From: Burkholderiaceae bacterium
GTDB lineage: Bacteria > Pseudomonadota > Gammaproteobacteria > Burkholderiales > Burkholderiaceae_A
Reading direction: 5' to 3'
Assembly (NCBI GenBank): GCA_018882785.1
Contig: VERI01000010.1
Coordinates: 1-54,379, forward strand
DNA: 54,379 nt
A program made the position numbers and the translations under genes. Below, piece by piece: positions 23,947-35,854 of the stretch. Every line of letters starts with the position of its first letter. The stretch's first letter is position 1. Below the pieces are notes generated by a model, which worked only from the letters and a program-made list of their open reading frames with translations, was not told the origin of the DNA and ran no database searches.

Positions 23947-24975
23947 ATGTCTTCTTCTGCCCATTCCCCTTCTGCGCCCCATCACGCCCCTGTGGGCAAT
24001 CCCTTTATCGATGCTTTGCCAATCGGCGCATTCGCCATGGTCATGGGCCTGTCGGGCCTGGCGCTGGTCTGGGGAAAGCTCGCCAATCTGGGCTGGATAC
24101 CGGGACTTGCCGAGCCACTGGCCATGGCCTTTGCGGTCATTGATGGACTGGTGTTTGTCCTGCTGCTGATTCTGTACATCAAGAAATGGGCGGGAAATCA
24201 CCAACGGGTCTATGAAGAGTGGCAGCACCCGGTGAAGTCTTCATTTTTTGCAGCGGTCTCGGTCTCATTTGCCCTGCTCGCCACGGTGGCCTTGGGGGCA
24301 TTTGCGCCCTTGGCCTTGCCGTTATGGGTAATCGGCGCGGTACTGCAGGTGATCGCCATGACCATGGTGCTCAATGCATGGATTCATCGTGAGAGCCTGC
24401 AGCCTCCGCATGCCACACCCGTCTGGTTCATTCCTGCTGTGGCCAACGTGATACTGCCCCTGGCAGGTGTTCGTCTTGGGTTTGTAGAAATTTCGTGGTG
24501 GTTTTTTGCCGTCGGCATTTTGTTTTGGCTCGTGCTGTTGACGGTGGTCTTACAGCGGCTACTGTTTGTGCAACCCCCTTTGCCGGAGCGGCTGGTGCCG
24601 ACCTTGTGCATTTTGCTGGCGCCACCTGCAGTCGGATTTTTGTCATGGCTGCAGTTATCGGGCCAGCATCCCGGGTCTGTACAGTTGGATGCAATGGGCC
24701 ATATATTGTTTGGCATCGCCGTATTTTTTGCCTTGTTTTTATTTACCCAGGTCCATCGTTTCCTGCGGCTGTCGTTTTATGTCTCCTGGTGGGCCTTTTC
24801 ATTTCCAAGCGCGGCATTTACCAATGCGGCGCTGGTGTACGCCCAGTTTGAACCTGGTGCCTTTAACCATGCAATGGCCGTCGCGATGGTGATTTTTTCT
24901 ACGCTATTGATTGTCTGGCTACTGCTGCGTACGGTGGTTGCGGTTGCACGCAATGAGCCACAGCTTACTGATTAA
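23947..24975 (+). CDS. SLAC1/TehA-family anion channel or transporter
   Basis: An integral membrane protein of about 342 residues with roughly ten hydrophobic helices and the family opening [23 protein letters not shown], typical of the voltage-dependent anion channel / tellurite resistance TehA / SLAC1 superfamily. The transported ion cannot be inferred. I chose the ATG at 23947 because AAGGA lies four bases before it and the extra 23 residues from an ATG at 23878 are hydrophilic and unconserved; the upstream start remains possible. It is divergent from lexA across the SOS box. The stop shares bases with that of the convergent LeuE-like gene. Confidence 0.85.
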   Translation: MSSSAHSPSAPHHAPVGNPFIDALPIGAFAMVMGLSGLALVWGKLANLGWIPGLAEPLAMAFAVIDGLVFVLLLILYIKKWAGNHQRVYEEWQHPVKSSFFAAVSVSFALLATVALGAFAPLALPLWVIGAVLQVIAMTMVLNAWIHRESLQPPHATPVWFIPAVANVILPLAGVRLGFVEISWWFFAVGILFWLVLLTVVLQRLLFVQPPLPERLVPTLCILLAPPAVGFLSWLQLSGQHPGSVQLDAMGHILFGIAVFFALFLFTQVHRFLRLSFYVSWWAFSFPSAAFTNAALVYAQFEPGAFNHAMAVAMVIFSTLLIVWLLLRTVVAVARNEPQLTD

Positions 24976-25595
24976 AGCGCAAGCTTTACCGCAAAGCCGA
25001 TAAATAACGCGCCCACACCGGCCTTGCCGGTGGCGGCAAGCCAGCGGGTCTGGCCAAATTTTTTTGCCAGGCGTGTGCCGCCAAAAATCAACGCAGATAG
25101 ATAAATGGCGCTGATGGCCTGCACGATGATGCCGAGAATCAGAAATGACAACGCTGGCTGGCCGTAGCCGGGATCAACAAATTGAATAAAAAAAGAAATA
25201 AAAAACATAATCGCCTTGGGATTAAGCAGGCTAATGATCAAGGCTGTGTGAAACGGCCGCCGCAGATCCTCTGTGGCATGTGCACGCTGCTGGTGATCGC
25301 TGGAGAATGCGGCACGTATAAGGCCCAGTCCAAGCCACGCCAGATAGGCTGCTCCGGCAAACTTCAGTAATGTAAACGTGGCTGGAGATGCATGCAGTGC
25401 CGATGCGGCACCCGTTGCAGCCAATAGCATCAAAATGGTATCGCCAACAAAGATACCGCCTGCCGCGCGATAGCCCTCCAGCAGGCCGCGTCGCGAGGCC
25501 AGCGTCATGACATACAGTGAGTTTGGGCCGGGCAGCAGCACGATAAAGATCGTGCCCAGAATAAAGGTGCTAAGGTCTGTAATGCCGTAGGCCAT
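24972..25595 (-). CDS. leuE: LysE/RhtB-family amino acid exporter, LeuE-like
   Basis: A 207-residue inner-membrane protein with about six hydrophobic segments and the family signature FIVLLPGPNSLYVM near the N-terminus, then GGIFVGDTILMLLA and SLLNPKAIMFFISFFIQF. Among E. coli LysE-family members the sequence looks most like LeuE, a leucine exporter, but substrate range in this family is broad, so the symbol is tentative. The last codons overlap the convergent SLAC1-like gene by four bases. Confidence 0.8.
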   Translation of the reverse strand: MAYGITDLSTFILGTIFIVLLPGPNSLYVMTLASRRGLLEGYRAAGGIFVGDTILMLLAATGAASALHASPATFTLLKFAGAAYLAWLGLGLIRAAFSSDHQQRAHATEDLRRPFHTALIISLLNPKAIMFFISFFIQFVDPGYGQPALSFLILGIIVQAISAIYLSALIFGGTRLAKKFGQTRWLAATGKAGVGALFIGFAVKLAL

Positions 25596-25635
25596 GCGGT
25601 CCTGATATCAAGTGATGGCCGGTGATCGGATGATT

Positions 25636-25821
25636 CTATTTATCGCTGTGCATGACGCCGCCGGTGGCCCAGTCAGTTTTCTTCACGTCATAGAAAATCA
25701 CATCCACTGCCTGGGGGCTACAGCCGAGCACCTGAACCGATGCGTCGGTTAATGCCTTGGCGTATTGGCGTTTCTGATCGTCGGTGCGGCCTTCAAAAAA
25801 CTCGACACGAATCGTCGGCAT
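25636..25821 (-). CDS. 4-oxalocrotonate tautomerase family enzyme
   Basis: A 61-residue single-domain tautomerase. After Met removal the N-terminal Pro (MPTIRVEFFEGRTDDQKRQ) is the catalytic base. Length and the beta-alpha-beta pattern are those of the 4-OT family, which forms hexamers. The ATG follows AAGGAG at good spacing. The natural substrate is not known; no meta-cleavage pathway genes are nearby. It lies 26 bases after a class II aldolase gene, probably in the same transcript. Confidence 0.88.
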   Translation of the reverse strand: MPTIRVEFFEGRTDDQKRQYAKALTDASVQVLGCSPQAVDVIFYDVKKTDWATGGVMHSDK

Positions 25822-25847
25822 GGTAATGCTCCTTAAGGTTCAGTAAT

Positions 25848-26573
25848 TCAATTCACGTAGTCGGGGTCGGATTGTGCCAGGCCACGCAATAATGCGGGCC
25901 ATTCATCGATCCCCTCTGGTGTCTGTCCGTCGCCGATCCATTGGGCATACGTGTCACGGGCCATGGCATCGCTGGCCAGTGCCGGGCTGCCGCAGGCCAT
26001 TGCCGTAAGCTGCACGCGCGCAGCCCGCTCGAATAGATGCATCAGCACAAATGCCTCGGCGACGGTGCGGCCGACAAGCAAAATGCCATGCTGCTCCAGA
26101 ATTACGCCATCCCGTCTGCCAAGTGCCGCAACAAGCTGGGCCTGTTCATCGGGTGGAAAGGCCAGGCCCCGGTAGGCGTGTCGGCCAAGCCGTTGATACA
26201 GCCGCATGGCCGGCTGTGAACAGGGCAGCAGGTCTTGCCCCGATGCGGCAAATGCCTGCGCCCAAAAGCTATGAAGATGCAGCACGCAGACTGCATCTGG
26301 CCGCGCCCGATGCACGCAGCCATGAATGGCAAAGCCACTGGGATTGACAGGTGCATTGGAGCCGTCAATGACGCTACCGTTTACATCCACGGTGACCAGG
26401 TTGGATGCAGTGATTTCGTTAAAGCGCAGCCCAAAGCGATTGATCAGATAGGCGTTGGGCTGGCCGGGCACGGCTGCCGAGATGTGGGTCCAGACAATGT
26501 CATCCCAGCCACGCTGGGCAGCGAGCCGATAGGCGGCCGCGAGGTCTCGGCGTTGTTCTTGTTCGGTGGGCAT
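25848..26573 (-). CDS. Class II aldolase/adducin family protein
   Basis: A 241-residue protein of the class II aldolase/adducin fold (fuculose-phosphate aldolase family). Metal-binding histidines are seen in CVLHLHSFWAQAF and in the later EQHGILLVG segment, and the N-terminal GWDDIVWTHISAAVPG pattern is typical of the group. The lack of sugar-phosphate pathway neighbours means the substrate is open; members of this group are often annotated only by fold. It precedes the tautomerase gene on the same strand, and a 33-base gap separates it from the HNH gene upstream. Confidence 0.85.
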   Translation of the reverse strand: MPTEQEQRRDLAAAYRLAAQRGWDDIVWTHISAAVPGQPNAYLINRFGLRFNEITASNLVTVDVNGSVIDGSNAPVNPSGFAIHGCVHRARPDAVCVLHLHSFWAQAFAASGQDLLPCSQPAMRLYQRLGRHAYRGLAFPPDEQAQLVAALGRRDGVILEQHGILLVGRTVAEAFVLMHLFERAARVQLTAMACGSPALASDAMARDTYAQWIGDGQTPEGIDEWPALLRGLAQSDPDYVN

Positions 26574-26606
26574 TCGGGGTGTCGGCCTTTAGCGATACGA
26601 ATGGAT

Positions 26607-26951
26607 TTACGGCATGAATTCCGGTGGACGCTTTTTCACCCAGGAGATAAAGGCACGGATCTCGGGGTGCTCGGAGAGCGCCTCCCAGGTGTGATAGCGA
26701 CGGGCAAGTTCTTTTTCTGGAATTGTCTGATGAATTTTCTGATGGCAGATTCGATGAACCAAAAACTTTTCTTTGCCGCCTTGAGAGCGTGGGACAAGAT
26801 GATGCTCATCAATGCTCAGCCCTGCAACGAGTGGCCGACCGCACAGCGGGCATGGCTCTGGCCCTACGGCCGCAGGCGGCGGAGGCCCCAGCTGCAGCCC
26901 CAGCAGGCGAGCCTCCTTGGTATTGGCGCGCATCAGCCGGCGAAGCACCAT
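26607..26951 (-). CDS. HNH endonuclease domain protein
   Basis: A protein of about 114 residues with an HNH/beta-beta-alpha-metal nuclease core: a CPLC zinc pair, DEHHLVPRSQGGKE with the His-His pair, and a closing CHQKIH. The rest (ELARRYHTWEALSEHPEIRAFISWVKKRPPEFMP) is a conserved tail of small stand-alone HNH proteins in proteobacteria. The start is either ATG at 26951 or GTG at 26954, both overlapping the ETF-QO stop, so it is translationally coupled to that gene. No phage or restriction genes are adjacent; the role is unknown. Confidence 0.85.
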   Translation of the reverse strand: MVLRRLMRANTKEARLLGLQLGPPPPAAVGPEPCPLCGRPLVAGLSIDEHHLVPRSQGGKEKFLVHRICHQKIHQTIPEKELARRYHTWEALSEHPEIRAFISWVKKRPPEFMP

Positions 26952-28609
26952 CACATGCCCGTGTAGTTGGGCCCGCCACCGCCTTCCGGGGTTACCCAGA
27001 CAATATTTTGTGTGGGGTCTTTGATGTCGCAGGTCTTGCAGTGCACGCAGTTCTGGGCGTTGATCTGAAGGCGTGCACCTTCTGCGGGCTGATCAATGTT
27101 GTTGCCCGATGCATCCAGGTACTCATATACCCCTGCCGGGCAGTATCGGCTTTCGGGGCCAGCGAATTGGGTGAGATTGGTCGCCACAGGGACAGACGCA
27201 TTTTTGAGCGTCAGATGCGCGGGCTGATTTTCTTCGTGTGATGTACCGGATAAAAATACCGATGACAATCGATCAAAAGTGATTTTCCCATCGGGCTTGG
27301 GGTACTGAATCCTGCTGCATGCAGCGGCAGGCTTGAGATAAGCGTGGTCGGGCTTAGTGGTGTGCATTGTCCACGGTGCCTTGCCGCCAAAAAGTTTCTG
27401 ATCGATACCCACCAGCAGGGTGCCCATCCAGAGTCCTTTGCCCATCGCAGGTTTGAAGTTCCTGGAGCGATAGAGTTCGTCGTACATCCATGACTGTCGA
27501 AAGCGGGTCTCATAGCCCGACAGTTCTGCGCCGGGTGAGGCCTTGGCGAGCTCCTCGGTGATTGCTTCGGCGGCCAGCATCCCGCTTTTGATCGCAGTGT
27601 GGCTGCCTTTGATTCTGGAAGCGTTGAGAAAACCGGCATCGCAGCCAATCAGTGCGCCGCCAGGAAATATAAATCGTGGCAGGCAGTTCAGGCCGCCGGC
27701 CGTGATGGCCCGGGCGCCATAGCCGATTCGTTTTCCGCCCTCAAGAAATGGACGAATTTTTGGATGGGTTTTATAGCGTTGAAATTCCTCAAACGGGGAT
27801 AGCCACGGATTGCTGTAGTTCAGTCCCACCACGTAGCCAATCGCGATCTGATTGTTCTCCATGTGGTACATGAAGGAGCCGCCATAGGTATGGCTGTCCA
27901 GTGGCCAGCCGGCGGTGTGAATGACCAGCCCCGGGCGGTGCTGCGCGGGATCGATCTCCCAGATCTCTTTGATGCCAATCCCGTAGGCCTGTGGGTCGGC
28001 GTTCGCGTCGAGTCGGAATCTTGAAATGAGCTGGCGTCCAAGATGTCCGCGAGAGCCCTCTGCAAACAGGGTGTATCTGCCCCAGAGCTCCATGCCCATT
28101 TGGAAATTTCCCGTGGGCTGTCCATCTTTGCCTACGCCCATGTTGCCGGTGGCCACACCCTTGACCCGCCCATCATCGTGATAGAGCACCTCTGCAGCCG
28201 CAAAGCCGGGAAAAATCTCTACACCGAGTCCCTCGGCCTGCTGGGCAAGCCAGCGGGTGAAGTTCGACAGGCTCACAACATAGTTGCCATGGTTATGAAA
28301 GCATGCGGGCAGCATCCATTGCGGAAATTGCACCGCGCCGGTTTCACTGAGCAGGAGGAATCGGTCCTCCGATACTGGAGTGGTGAGGGGGGCGCCCTCG
28401 GCCTGCCAGTTGGGCAGCAGTTCATTGATCGCAATCGGATCCATTACCGCGCCGGACAGGATATGGGCCCCCGGCTCGGAGCCCTTTTCCAGGACGCAGA
28501 CGCTGATCTCGGGGCTGAGCTGCTTGAGTCGAATGGCGGCCGACAGGCCGGCCGGCCCCGCACCGACAATGACCACGTCGTATTCCATTGATTCGCGGGC
28601 TTGCTCCAT
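26951..28609 (-). CDS. Electron transfer flavoprotein-ubiquinone oxidoreductase
   Basis: Passes electrons from ETF (acyl-CoA and amino acid dehydrogenation) to ubiquinone at the inner membrane. The 552-residue protein has the FAD fold DVVIVGAGPAGLSAAIRL near the N-terminus, the HILSGAVMDP motif typical of ETF-QO, and a C-terminal [4Fe-4S] site with cysteines in SRYCPAGVY and NCVHCKTCDIKDP. A GGAGG sequence sits seven bases before the ATG at 28609. It is divergent from scoAB, another acyl-CoA-related pair, across a 72-base gap. ETF genes themselves are not in the window. Confidence 0.95.
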   Translation of the reverse strand: MEQARESMEYDVVIVGAGPAGLSAAIRLKQLSPEISVCVLEKGSEPGAHILSGAVMDPIAINELLPNWQAEGAPLTTPVSEDRFLLLSETGAVQFPQWMLPACFHNHGNYVVSLSNFTRWLAQQAEGLGVEIFPGFAAAEVLYHDDGRVKGVATGNMGVGKDGQPTGNFQMGMELWGRYTLFAEGSRGHLGRQLISRFRLDANADPQAYGIGIKEIWEIDPAQHRPGLVIHTAGWPLDSHTYGGSFMYHMENNQIAIGYVVGLNYSNPWLSPFEEFQRYKTHPKIRPFLEGGKRIGYGARAITAGGLNCLPRFIFPGGALIGCDAGFLNASRIKGSHTAIKSGMLAAEAITEELAKASPGAELSGYETRFRQSWMYDELYRSRNFKPAMGKGLWMGTLLVGIDQKLFGGKAPWTMHTTKPDHAYLKPAAACSRIQYPKPDGKITFDRLSSVFLSGTSHEENQPAHLTLKNASVPVATNLTQFAGPESRYCPAGVYEYLDASGNNIDQPAEGARLQINAQNCVHCKTCDIKDPTQNIVWVTPEGGGGPNYTGM

Positions 28610-28681
28610 GTGGTTTCCTCCGGGTGTTGCAGGCTGATGCCGTTACACTATCAGGGTTTTTTCCTTGATTTGGAGTGTTCC

Positions 28682-29374
28682 ATGAATAAGGTCTTTCCGA
28701 CCGCCGTTGACGCCCTGCGCGACGTGCTGCGCGATGGGCAGACGCTGGCCGTGGGTGGCTTTGGACTGTGCGGTATTCCTGAGTCACTGATCCTTGCGGT
28801 GCGCGAACTGGGTGCAAAAAACCTGACCTGTATCAGCAATAACGCCGGCGTCGATGGCATCGGGCTGGGCGTGCTGCTGGAGTCCCGCCAGGTGAAAAAG
28901 ATGATCTCTTCCTATGTCGGAGAAAACAAAGAATTCGAGCGCCAGTACCTGGCCGGAGAGCTGGAACTGGATTTCACGCCCCAGGGCACGCTTGCCGAGA
29001 AACTTCGGGCGGGCGGCGCCGGCATCCCTGCGTTTTTTACGCGAACAGGTGTGGGCACCGTGGTCTCTGACGGTAAAGAGATCCGCGAGTTTCATGGCAA
29101 AAAATATGTCCTCGAGGAATCCCTGTTTGCTGATATCTCCTTGGTGAAGGCCAAGACTGCGGATCGTGCGGGCAATCTGGTCTACAACCTCACGGCGCGC
29201 AATTTCAATCCGAACGTGGCGATGGCCAGCCGTATGACAATCGTCGAGGTCGAGGAGCTCGTTGAAACCGGTGATCTGCATCCCGATGAAATCCATACCC
29301 CTGGAATTTTCGTCAAGCGCGTGGTGCTCAATAAGAGTCCGAGTAAACACATTGAGAAAAGGACAACACGCTGA
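28682..29374 (+). CDS. scoA: 3-oxoacid CoA-transferase subunit A
   Basis: Alpha subunit of succinyl-CoA:3-ketoacid CoA-transferase, which activates acetoacetate with CoA from succinyl-CoA. The start at 28682 gives [19 protein letters not shown]; the glycine-rich [14 protein letters not shown] and [11 protein letters not shown] motifs follow. A start at 28601 would add 27 residues unlike the family. Length 230 residues is typical. The stop overlaps the scoB ATG by one base. TACACT at 28644-28649 is a possible -10, without a good -35. Confidence 0.94.
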   Translation: MNKVFPTAVDALRDVLRDGQTLAVGGFGLCGIPESLILAVRELGAKNLTCISNNAGVDGIGLGVLLESRQVKKMISSYVGENKEFERQYLAGELELDFTPQGTLAEKLRAGGAGIPAFFTRTGVGTVVSDGKEIREFHGKKYVLEESLFADISLVKAKTADRAGNLVYNLTARNFNPNVAMASRMTIVEVEELVETGDLHPDEIHTPGIFVKRVVLNKSPSKHIEKRTTR

Positions 29375-30015
29375 TGGCCTGGACAAGAGAAGAGATGGCA
29401 GCGCGGGCTGCCAAGGAACTGCGTGATGGCTTTTACGTCAACCTGGGCATTGGCCTGCCGACCCTGGTGGCCAACTATGTGCCCGAGGGCATGACGGTAT
29501 GGCTGCAGTCAGAAAATGGTCTGCTGGGTATTGGGCCGTTTCCCACCGAAGAAGAGGTCGATGCTGATCTCATTAATGCCGGCAAGCAGACAGTCACGAC
29601 ACTGCCCGGATCCTCGATTTTTTCCAGCGCGGATTCGTTTGCCATGATCCGTGGGGGGCATATCAACCTGGCGATTCTCGGGGCGATGCAGGTCTCTGAA
29701 AAAGGGGATCTCGCCAACTGGATGATTCCGGGCAAGATGATCAAGGGAATGGGCGGTGCGATGGATCTGGTGGCCGGTGTAGACCGGGTGGTGGTCATCA
29801 TGGAACACACCGCGAAGAAAAAGGACGGCTCCGAGGAAATCAAGATCCTGCCAGAGTGCAACCTGCCCCTGACCGGGGTGGGGGTGGTCAATGAAATCGT
29901 GACCGACCTGTGTGTCCTGTCCGTGACCATCAAGGGCCTGGAGCTGCGTGAGCTGGCCCCTGGGGTGACGGTCGAGGAAGTACGGGCCAAGACGGGTTGC
30001 CCGATCATCGAGTAA
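29374..30015 (+). CDS. scoB: 3-oxoacid CoA-transferase subunit B
   Basis: Beta subunit of the CoA-transferase with ScoA. The catalytic glutamate that forms the glutamyl-CoA intermediate is Glu47 in [28 protein letters not shown] and [17 protein letters not shown] segments (here [21 protein letters not shown]) are standard. 213 residues. TGATG overlap with scoA implies one transcript. The pair could work with ETF-QO in ketone or fatty acid use, which is inference from position. Confidence 0.94.
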   Translation: MAWTREEMAARAAKELRDGFYVNLGIGLPTLVANYVPEGMTVWLQSENGLLGIGPFPTEEEVDADLINAGKQTVTTLPGSSIFSSADSFAMIRGGHINLAILGAMQVSEKGDLANWMIPGKMIKGMGGAMDLVAGVDRVVVIMEHTAKKKDGSEEIKILPECNLPLTGVGVVNEIVTDLCVLSVTIKGLELRELAPGVTVEEVRAKTGCPIIE

Positions 30016-30022
30016 GGTCTCT

Positions 30023-30028
30023 TACAAT
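30023..30028 (+). promoter_or_regulatory. Possible -10 element before pyrG
   Basis: TACAAT lies in the 36-base gap between scoB and pyrG. The best -35-like sequence (TTGCCG at 29997) is spaced 20 bases away, which is long, so the call is tentative. Confidence 0.3.
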
Positions 30029-30030
30029 AG

Positions 30031-31722
<1,692 letters not shown>

Positions 31723-31768
31723 GCGATGCGCCCCAGATGCCCGCTTCAGCACTTCAGGAACGTGCTGC

Positions 31769-32623
31769 ATGAAGCTCTGCGGCTTTGAGGTGGGCTTACA
31801 CGAGCCCTTTTTTTTGATTTCAGGGCCGTGCGTCGTGGAATCAGAGCAGCTGCAGATGGATACGGCCGGGCACCTGAAAGAGATCTGTGCGGGGCTTGGC
31901 ATCCCATTTATTTTTAAATCGAGCTACGACAAGGCCAATCGCTCATCGGGCACATCGTTTCGCGGTCCTGGTATGCAGGCGGGTCTGGAGATTCTTGCAA
32001 AGGTCAGAAAAACACTGGGAGTGCCGGTGCTGACGGATGTTCATGCAGAAGATGAGATTGAGACAGTGGCCAAGGTGGTGGATGTGCTGCAGACGCCGGC
32101 GTTTCTGTGCAGGCAGACGGACTTCATCCGTGCGGTCGCCCAGAGCGGTCGGCCAGTCAATATCAAGAAAGGCCAGTTTCTCGCGCCGGGCGATATGGTC
32201 AATGTCATCCAGAAGGCCCGTGATGCCGCCCGTGAGGCAGGCTTTTCAGAGGATCGGTTTCTTGCCTGCGAGCGCGGTGTGAGTTTCGGTTACAACAATC
32301 TGGTAAGCGATATGCGTAGCCTGGCGATCATGCGGGCCACTGGCTGTCCGATTGTGTTTGACGCAACCCATTCCGTGCAGCTGCCTGGCGGTCAGGGGAC
32401 TTCGTCGGGTGGGCAGCGGGAGTTTGTTCCAGTGCTGGCACGTGCAGCGACTGCCGCAGGCGTAGCGGGTTTATTTATGGAGACCCATCCTGATCCATCG
32501 AAGGCCCTCTCGGATGGGCCGAATGCTGTGCCGCTACGTCGCATGAAAGATCTGTTGGAGCAGCTGGTTGAGATTGATCGCTCGGTCAAGGCCAGGCCGT
32601 TTCTTGAGGAAGAATTTGACTAA
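31769..32623 (+). CDS. kdsA: 3-deoxy-D-manno-octulosonate 8-phosphate synthase
   Basis: Condenses arabinose-5-phosphate with PEP to Kdo-8-phosphate for the inner core of LPS. The ATG at 31769 follows AGGAA and gives the family N-terminus before [15 protein letters not shown]; motifs [18 protein letters not shown] and [12 protein letters not shown] are present. 284 residues matches KdsA. The frame is open upstream into pyrG, but that part is not conserved. It also confirms a Gram-negative LPS maker. Confidence 0.96.
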   Translation: MKLCGFEVGLHEPFFLISGPCVVESEQLQMDTAGHLKEICAGLGIPFIFKSSYDKANRSSGTSFRGPGMQAGLEILAKVRKTLGVPVLTDVHAEDEIETVAKVVDVLQTPAFLCRQTDFIRAVAQSGRPVNIKKGQFLAPGDMVNVIQKARDAAREAGFSEDRFLACERGVSFGYNNLVSDMRSLAIMRATGCPIVFDATHSVQLPGGQGTSSGGQREFVPVLARAATAAGVAGLFMETHPDPSKALSDGPNAVPLRRMKDLLEQLVEIDRSVKARPFLEEEFD

Positions 32624-32662
32624 AACCCCATTCGGGGCGGGCCAGATCGGCCACAGCCTTGA

Positions 32663-33967
<1,305 letters not shown>

Positions 33968-33985
33968 ACGACTGCATTTCCATCT

Positions 33986-34363
33986 GTGAATACGCTTACC
34001 CGGCTCGAGAGCATTGTGAGCAGGCTTCCTCGGCCGGGCCTAACGCAGATCCTGCTGGGCGCGCTGATTCTGTTGCAATTTCCCTTGTGGTTTGGACAGG
34101 GGGGCTGGATTCGGGTCTGGCGTCTGGAACGCCAGGTCGAGGTCAAGCATCTTGAAAACGAGGGCAAGCGCCTTCGTGTAGCCGAGCTTGAAGGCGAGGT
34201 TCGCGATTTTAAAAGCAGCCCTCGTGCCGCGGAGGAGCGTGCCCGCTACGAGCTGGGCATGATCATGCCGGGGGAACGCTTTGTACAGTGGGGCGAACCG
34301 GCCCGGCCCGCCGCTACTGCAGGGTCTGCGGACCCATCGACCCCGAAGGCGGGGCGTCCGTAA
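33986..34363 (+). CDS. ftsB: Cell division protein FtsB
   Basis: A bitopic divisome protein acting with FtsL and FtsQ. The 125-residue product, from a GTG start, has one hydrophobic segment (about residues 22-36, ILLGALILLQFPLWF), then GGWIRVWRLERQVE leading into a short coiled coil and the ARYELGMIMPGERFVQW segment typical of FtsB/DivIC. The C-terminal 18 residues are Ala/Pro/Gly-rich and overlap the 3' end of hslO on the other strand by 50 bases. Position after eno is conserved. Confidence 0.92.
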   Translation: MNTLTRLESIVSRLPRPGLTQILLGALILLQFPLWFGQGGWIRVWRLERQVEVKHLENEGKRLRVAELEGEVRDFKSSPRAAEERARYELGMIMPGERFVQWGEPARPAATAGSADPSTPKAGRP

Positions 34364-35294
34364 AAAGCGCTGCGCAGTCTACTGCATCAAAGGCGTAGTT
34401 TGTATTACAGAAATCGCAGTTCACTTCGACCTGGCCTTGTTCCGACAGTATTGAGTCAACCTCTGAGTGCCCGAGGGTGCGCAGCATCTTGCCGACCTTC
34501 TCCCGCGAGCATGGGCAGTGGAACTGAACCGGTTTTTGTTCAAGTAGACGCGGCCGTTTCTCCCAGAACAATTGATGTAATAGTGTCTGCGGATCAGTGC
34601 CCAGAAGTTCCTCTCGGGTGAGCGTGTCGGCGAGCGTAACGAGCGCATGCCATGCCTCATCGCTATTGGCAGGACTGGTTTTGCCCTGCGCTACATCGGT
34701 ATCGGAGAGGGAGATTCCTCCCTCTGTCGGCATTCTCTGAAGCAGCAGTCCAGCGGCGCGATCACCGTTACATGCAAGCCATAGCCTGGTCGGCAGTTGC
34801 TCAGAGCGGGTCATATAAGACTCAAGCGCCTGGGCAACACCCTCTTCGTGAAGCGGCACGATGCCCTGATAAGGGCTTTGCGCACTCACCTGGGGGTCCA
34901 GTACCACCGAGAACCGCCCGAGGTTATTCTGGTTCACCAGCTCTTTCCAGCCAGCGCCTGGCTTTGCAGTCAGGGTCTCCGACATTTTGATGGTGCTGCG
35001 AAAGTCCAGCGAGGCATTGCATTCAGCAACTGCAAGCCGTACAGGGCCATCGCCGTGAATCTGCAGGATGACCGAGCCCTGGTACTTCAGACTCGCGGAG
35101 AGCAGAATCGATGCGCAGCTCATCTCGCCTAAGAGTCCGATCACCTCAGGGGCTTCGTCGTGACGGTGGGCGACCTCGAGCCAAGACTGATCAATACGCA
35201 CGAGATGCGCGCGTGCCGAGACGCCCTCGAACATGACCCGAAGCAGCTGATCTGCGGCCGAAGCTGGTGTTGAAGACGACTGTCGTTTAGTCAA
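34314..35294 (-). CDS. hslO: Redox-regulated chaperone Hsp33
   Basis: Zinc-bound holdase chaperone activated by oxidative unfolding. The four zinc cysteines are visible as CPC and CDFC in the C-terminal domain (FHCPCSREKVGKML ... VNCDFCNTNY). The N-terminal core begins near DQLLRVMFEGVSARAHLV. I chose the TTG at 35294 (326 residues), which overlaps the upstream gene by eight bases; ATGs at 35336 and 35366 would overlap it further and add unconserved residues. The tail overlaps ftsB. Confidence 0.9.
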   Translation of the reverse strand: MTKRQSSSTPASAADQLLRVMFEGVSARAHLVRIDQSWLEVAHRHDEAPEVIGLLGEMSCASILLSASLKYQGSVILQIHGDGPVRLAVAECNASLDFRSTIKMSETLTAKPGAGWKELVNQNNLGRFSVVLDPQVSAQSPYQGIVPLHEEGVAQALESYMTRSEQLPTRLWLACNGDRAAGLLLQRMPTEGGISLSDTDVAQGKTSPANSDEAWHALVTLADTLTREELLGTDPQTLLHQLFWEKRPRLLEQKPVQFHCPCSREKVGKMLRTLGHSEVDSILSEQGQVEVNCDFCNTNYAFDAVDCAALFTDAPPSGSMGPQTLQ

Positions 35295-35811
35295 TTCGCT
35301 TGAGTTCCCGTCGAAACATTGCTGCGCGATCGACATAGGTCTGAATGCCTTTGTGCATATTGGCAATCTCCTCGTCGGTCAGCGTCCGCACGACTTTTGC
35401 AGGAGACCCCAGGACCATCGAACGATCCGGAATCTTGCTGCCGCTTGTGACCAGGGCGCAGGCGCCGATCAGGCAATCCCGTCCGATGACGGCATCGTTG
35501 AGCACAACGGCCTGGATGCCAATCAGACTGCCTGCTCCGATGGTGCATCCGTGGAGCATCGCCTGATGGCCGACAGTGACGTTTTCGCCAACATGCAAAG
35601 GTGAGCCGGGGTCGGTATGCAGCACAGCACCTTCCTGTACATTAGATCCTTTGCCGATCACGATCGGCTCGTTATCTCCCCGAAGCGTGGCACCGAACCA
35701 GACGCTGCTGTTGGCATGAAGTTCGACCTTTCCGATCACAACCGCTGTCTCCGTTACGGTTGCGGTTGGATCAACGACGGGCCGATGGGGTCCAAGGGCA
35801 TAGACGGGCAT
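35287..35811 (-). CDS. Gamma carbonic anhydrase-like hexapeptide protein
   Basis: A 174-residue left-handed beta-helix protein of the YrdA/PaaY/CaiE group, with hexapeptide repeats and metal-site histidines in VLHTDPGSPLHVG and VGHQAMLHGCTIG. The group is named for gamma carbonic anhydrases, but activity has been shown for only some members. AGGA lies before the ATG. It overlaps hslO and is divergent from the PHP gene with 43 bases between the starts. Confidence 0.9.
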   Translation of the reverse strand: MPVYALGPHRPVVDPTATVTETAVVIGKVELHANSSVWFGATLRGDNEPIVIGKGSNVQEGAVLHTDPGSPLHVGENVTVGHQAMLHGCTIGAGSLIGIQAVVLNDAVIGRDCLIGACALVTSGSKIPDRSMVLGSPAKVVRTLTDEEIANMHKGIQTYVDRAAMFRRELKRID

Positions 35812-35854
35812 TGGAAAATCCTGATTTAGTTTGGGGAACTGATTTTGTCACGGC

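Noticed and set aside
26235..26966. 243-codon plus-strand frame across the aldolase and HNH genes
   Set aside because: Both minus-strand genes show family motifs and catalytic residues; the plus frame shows none.
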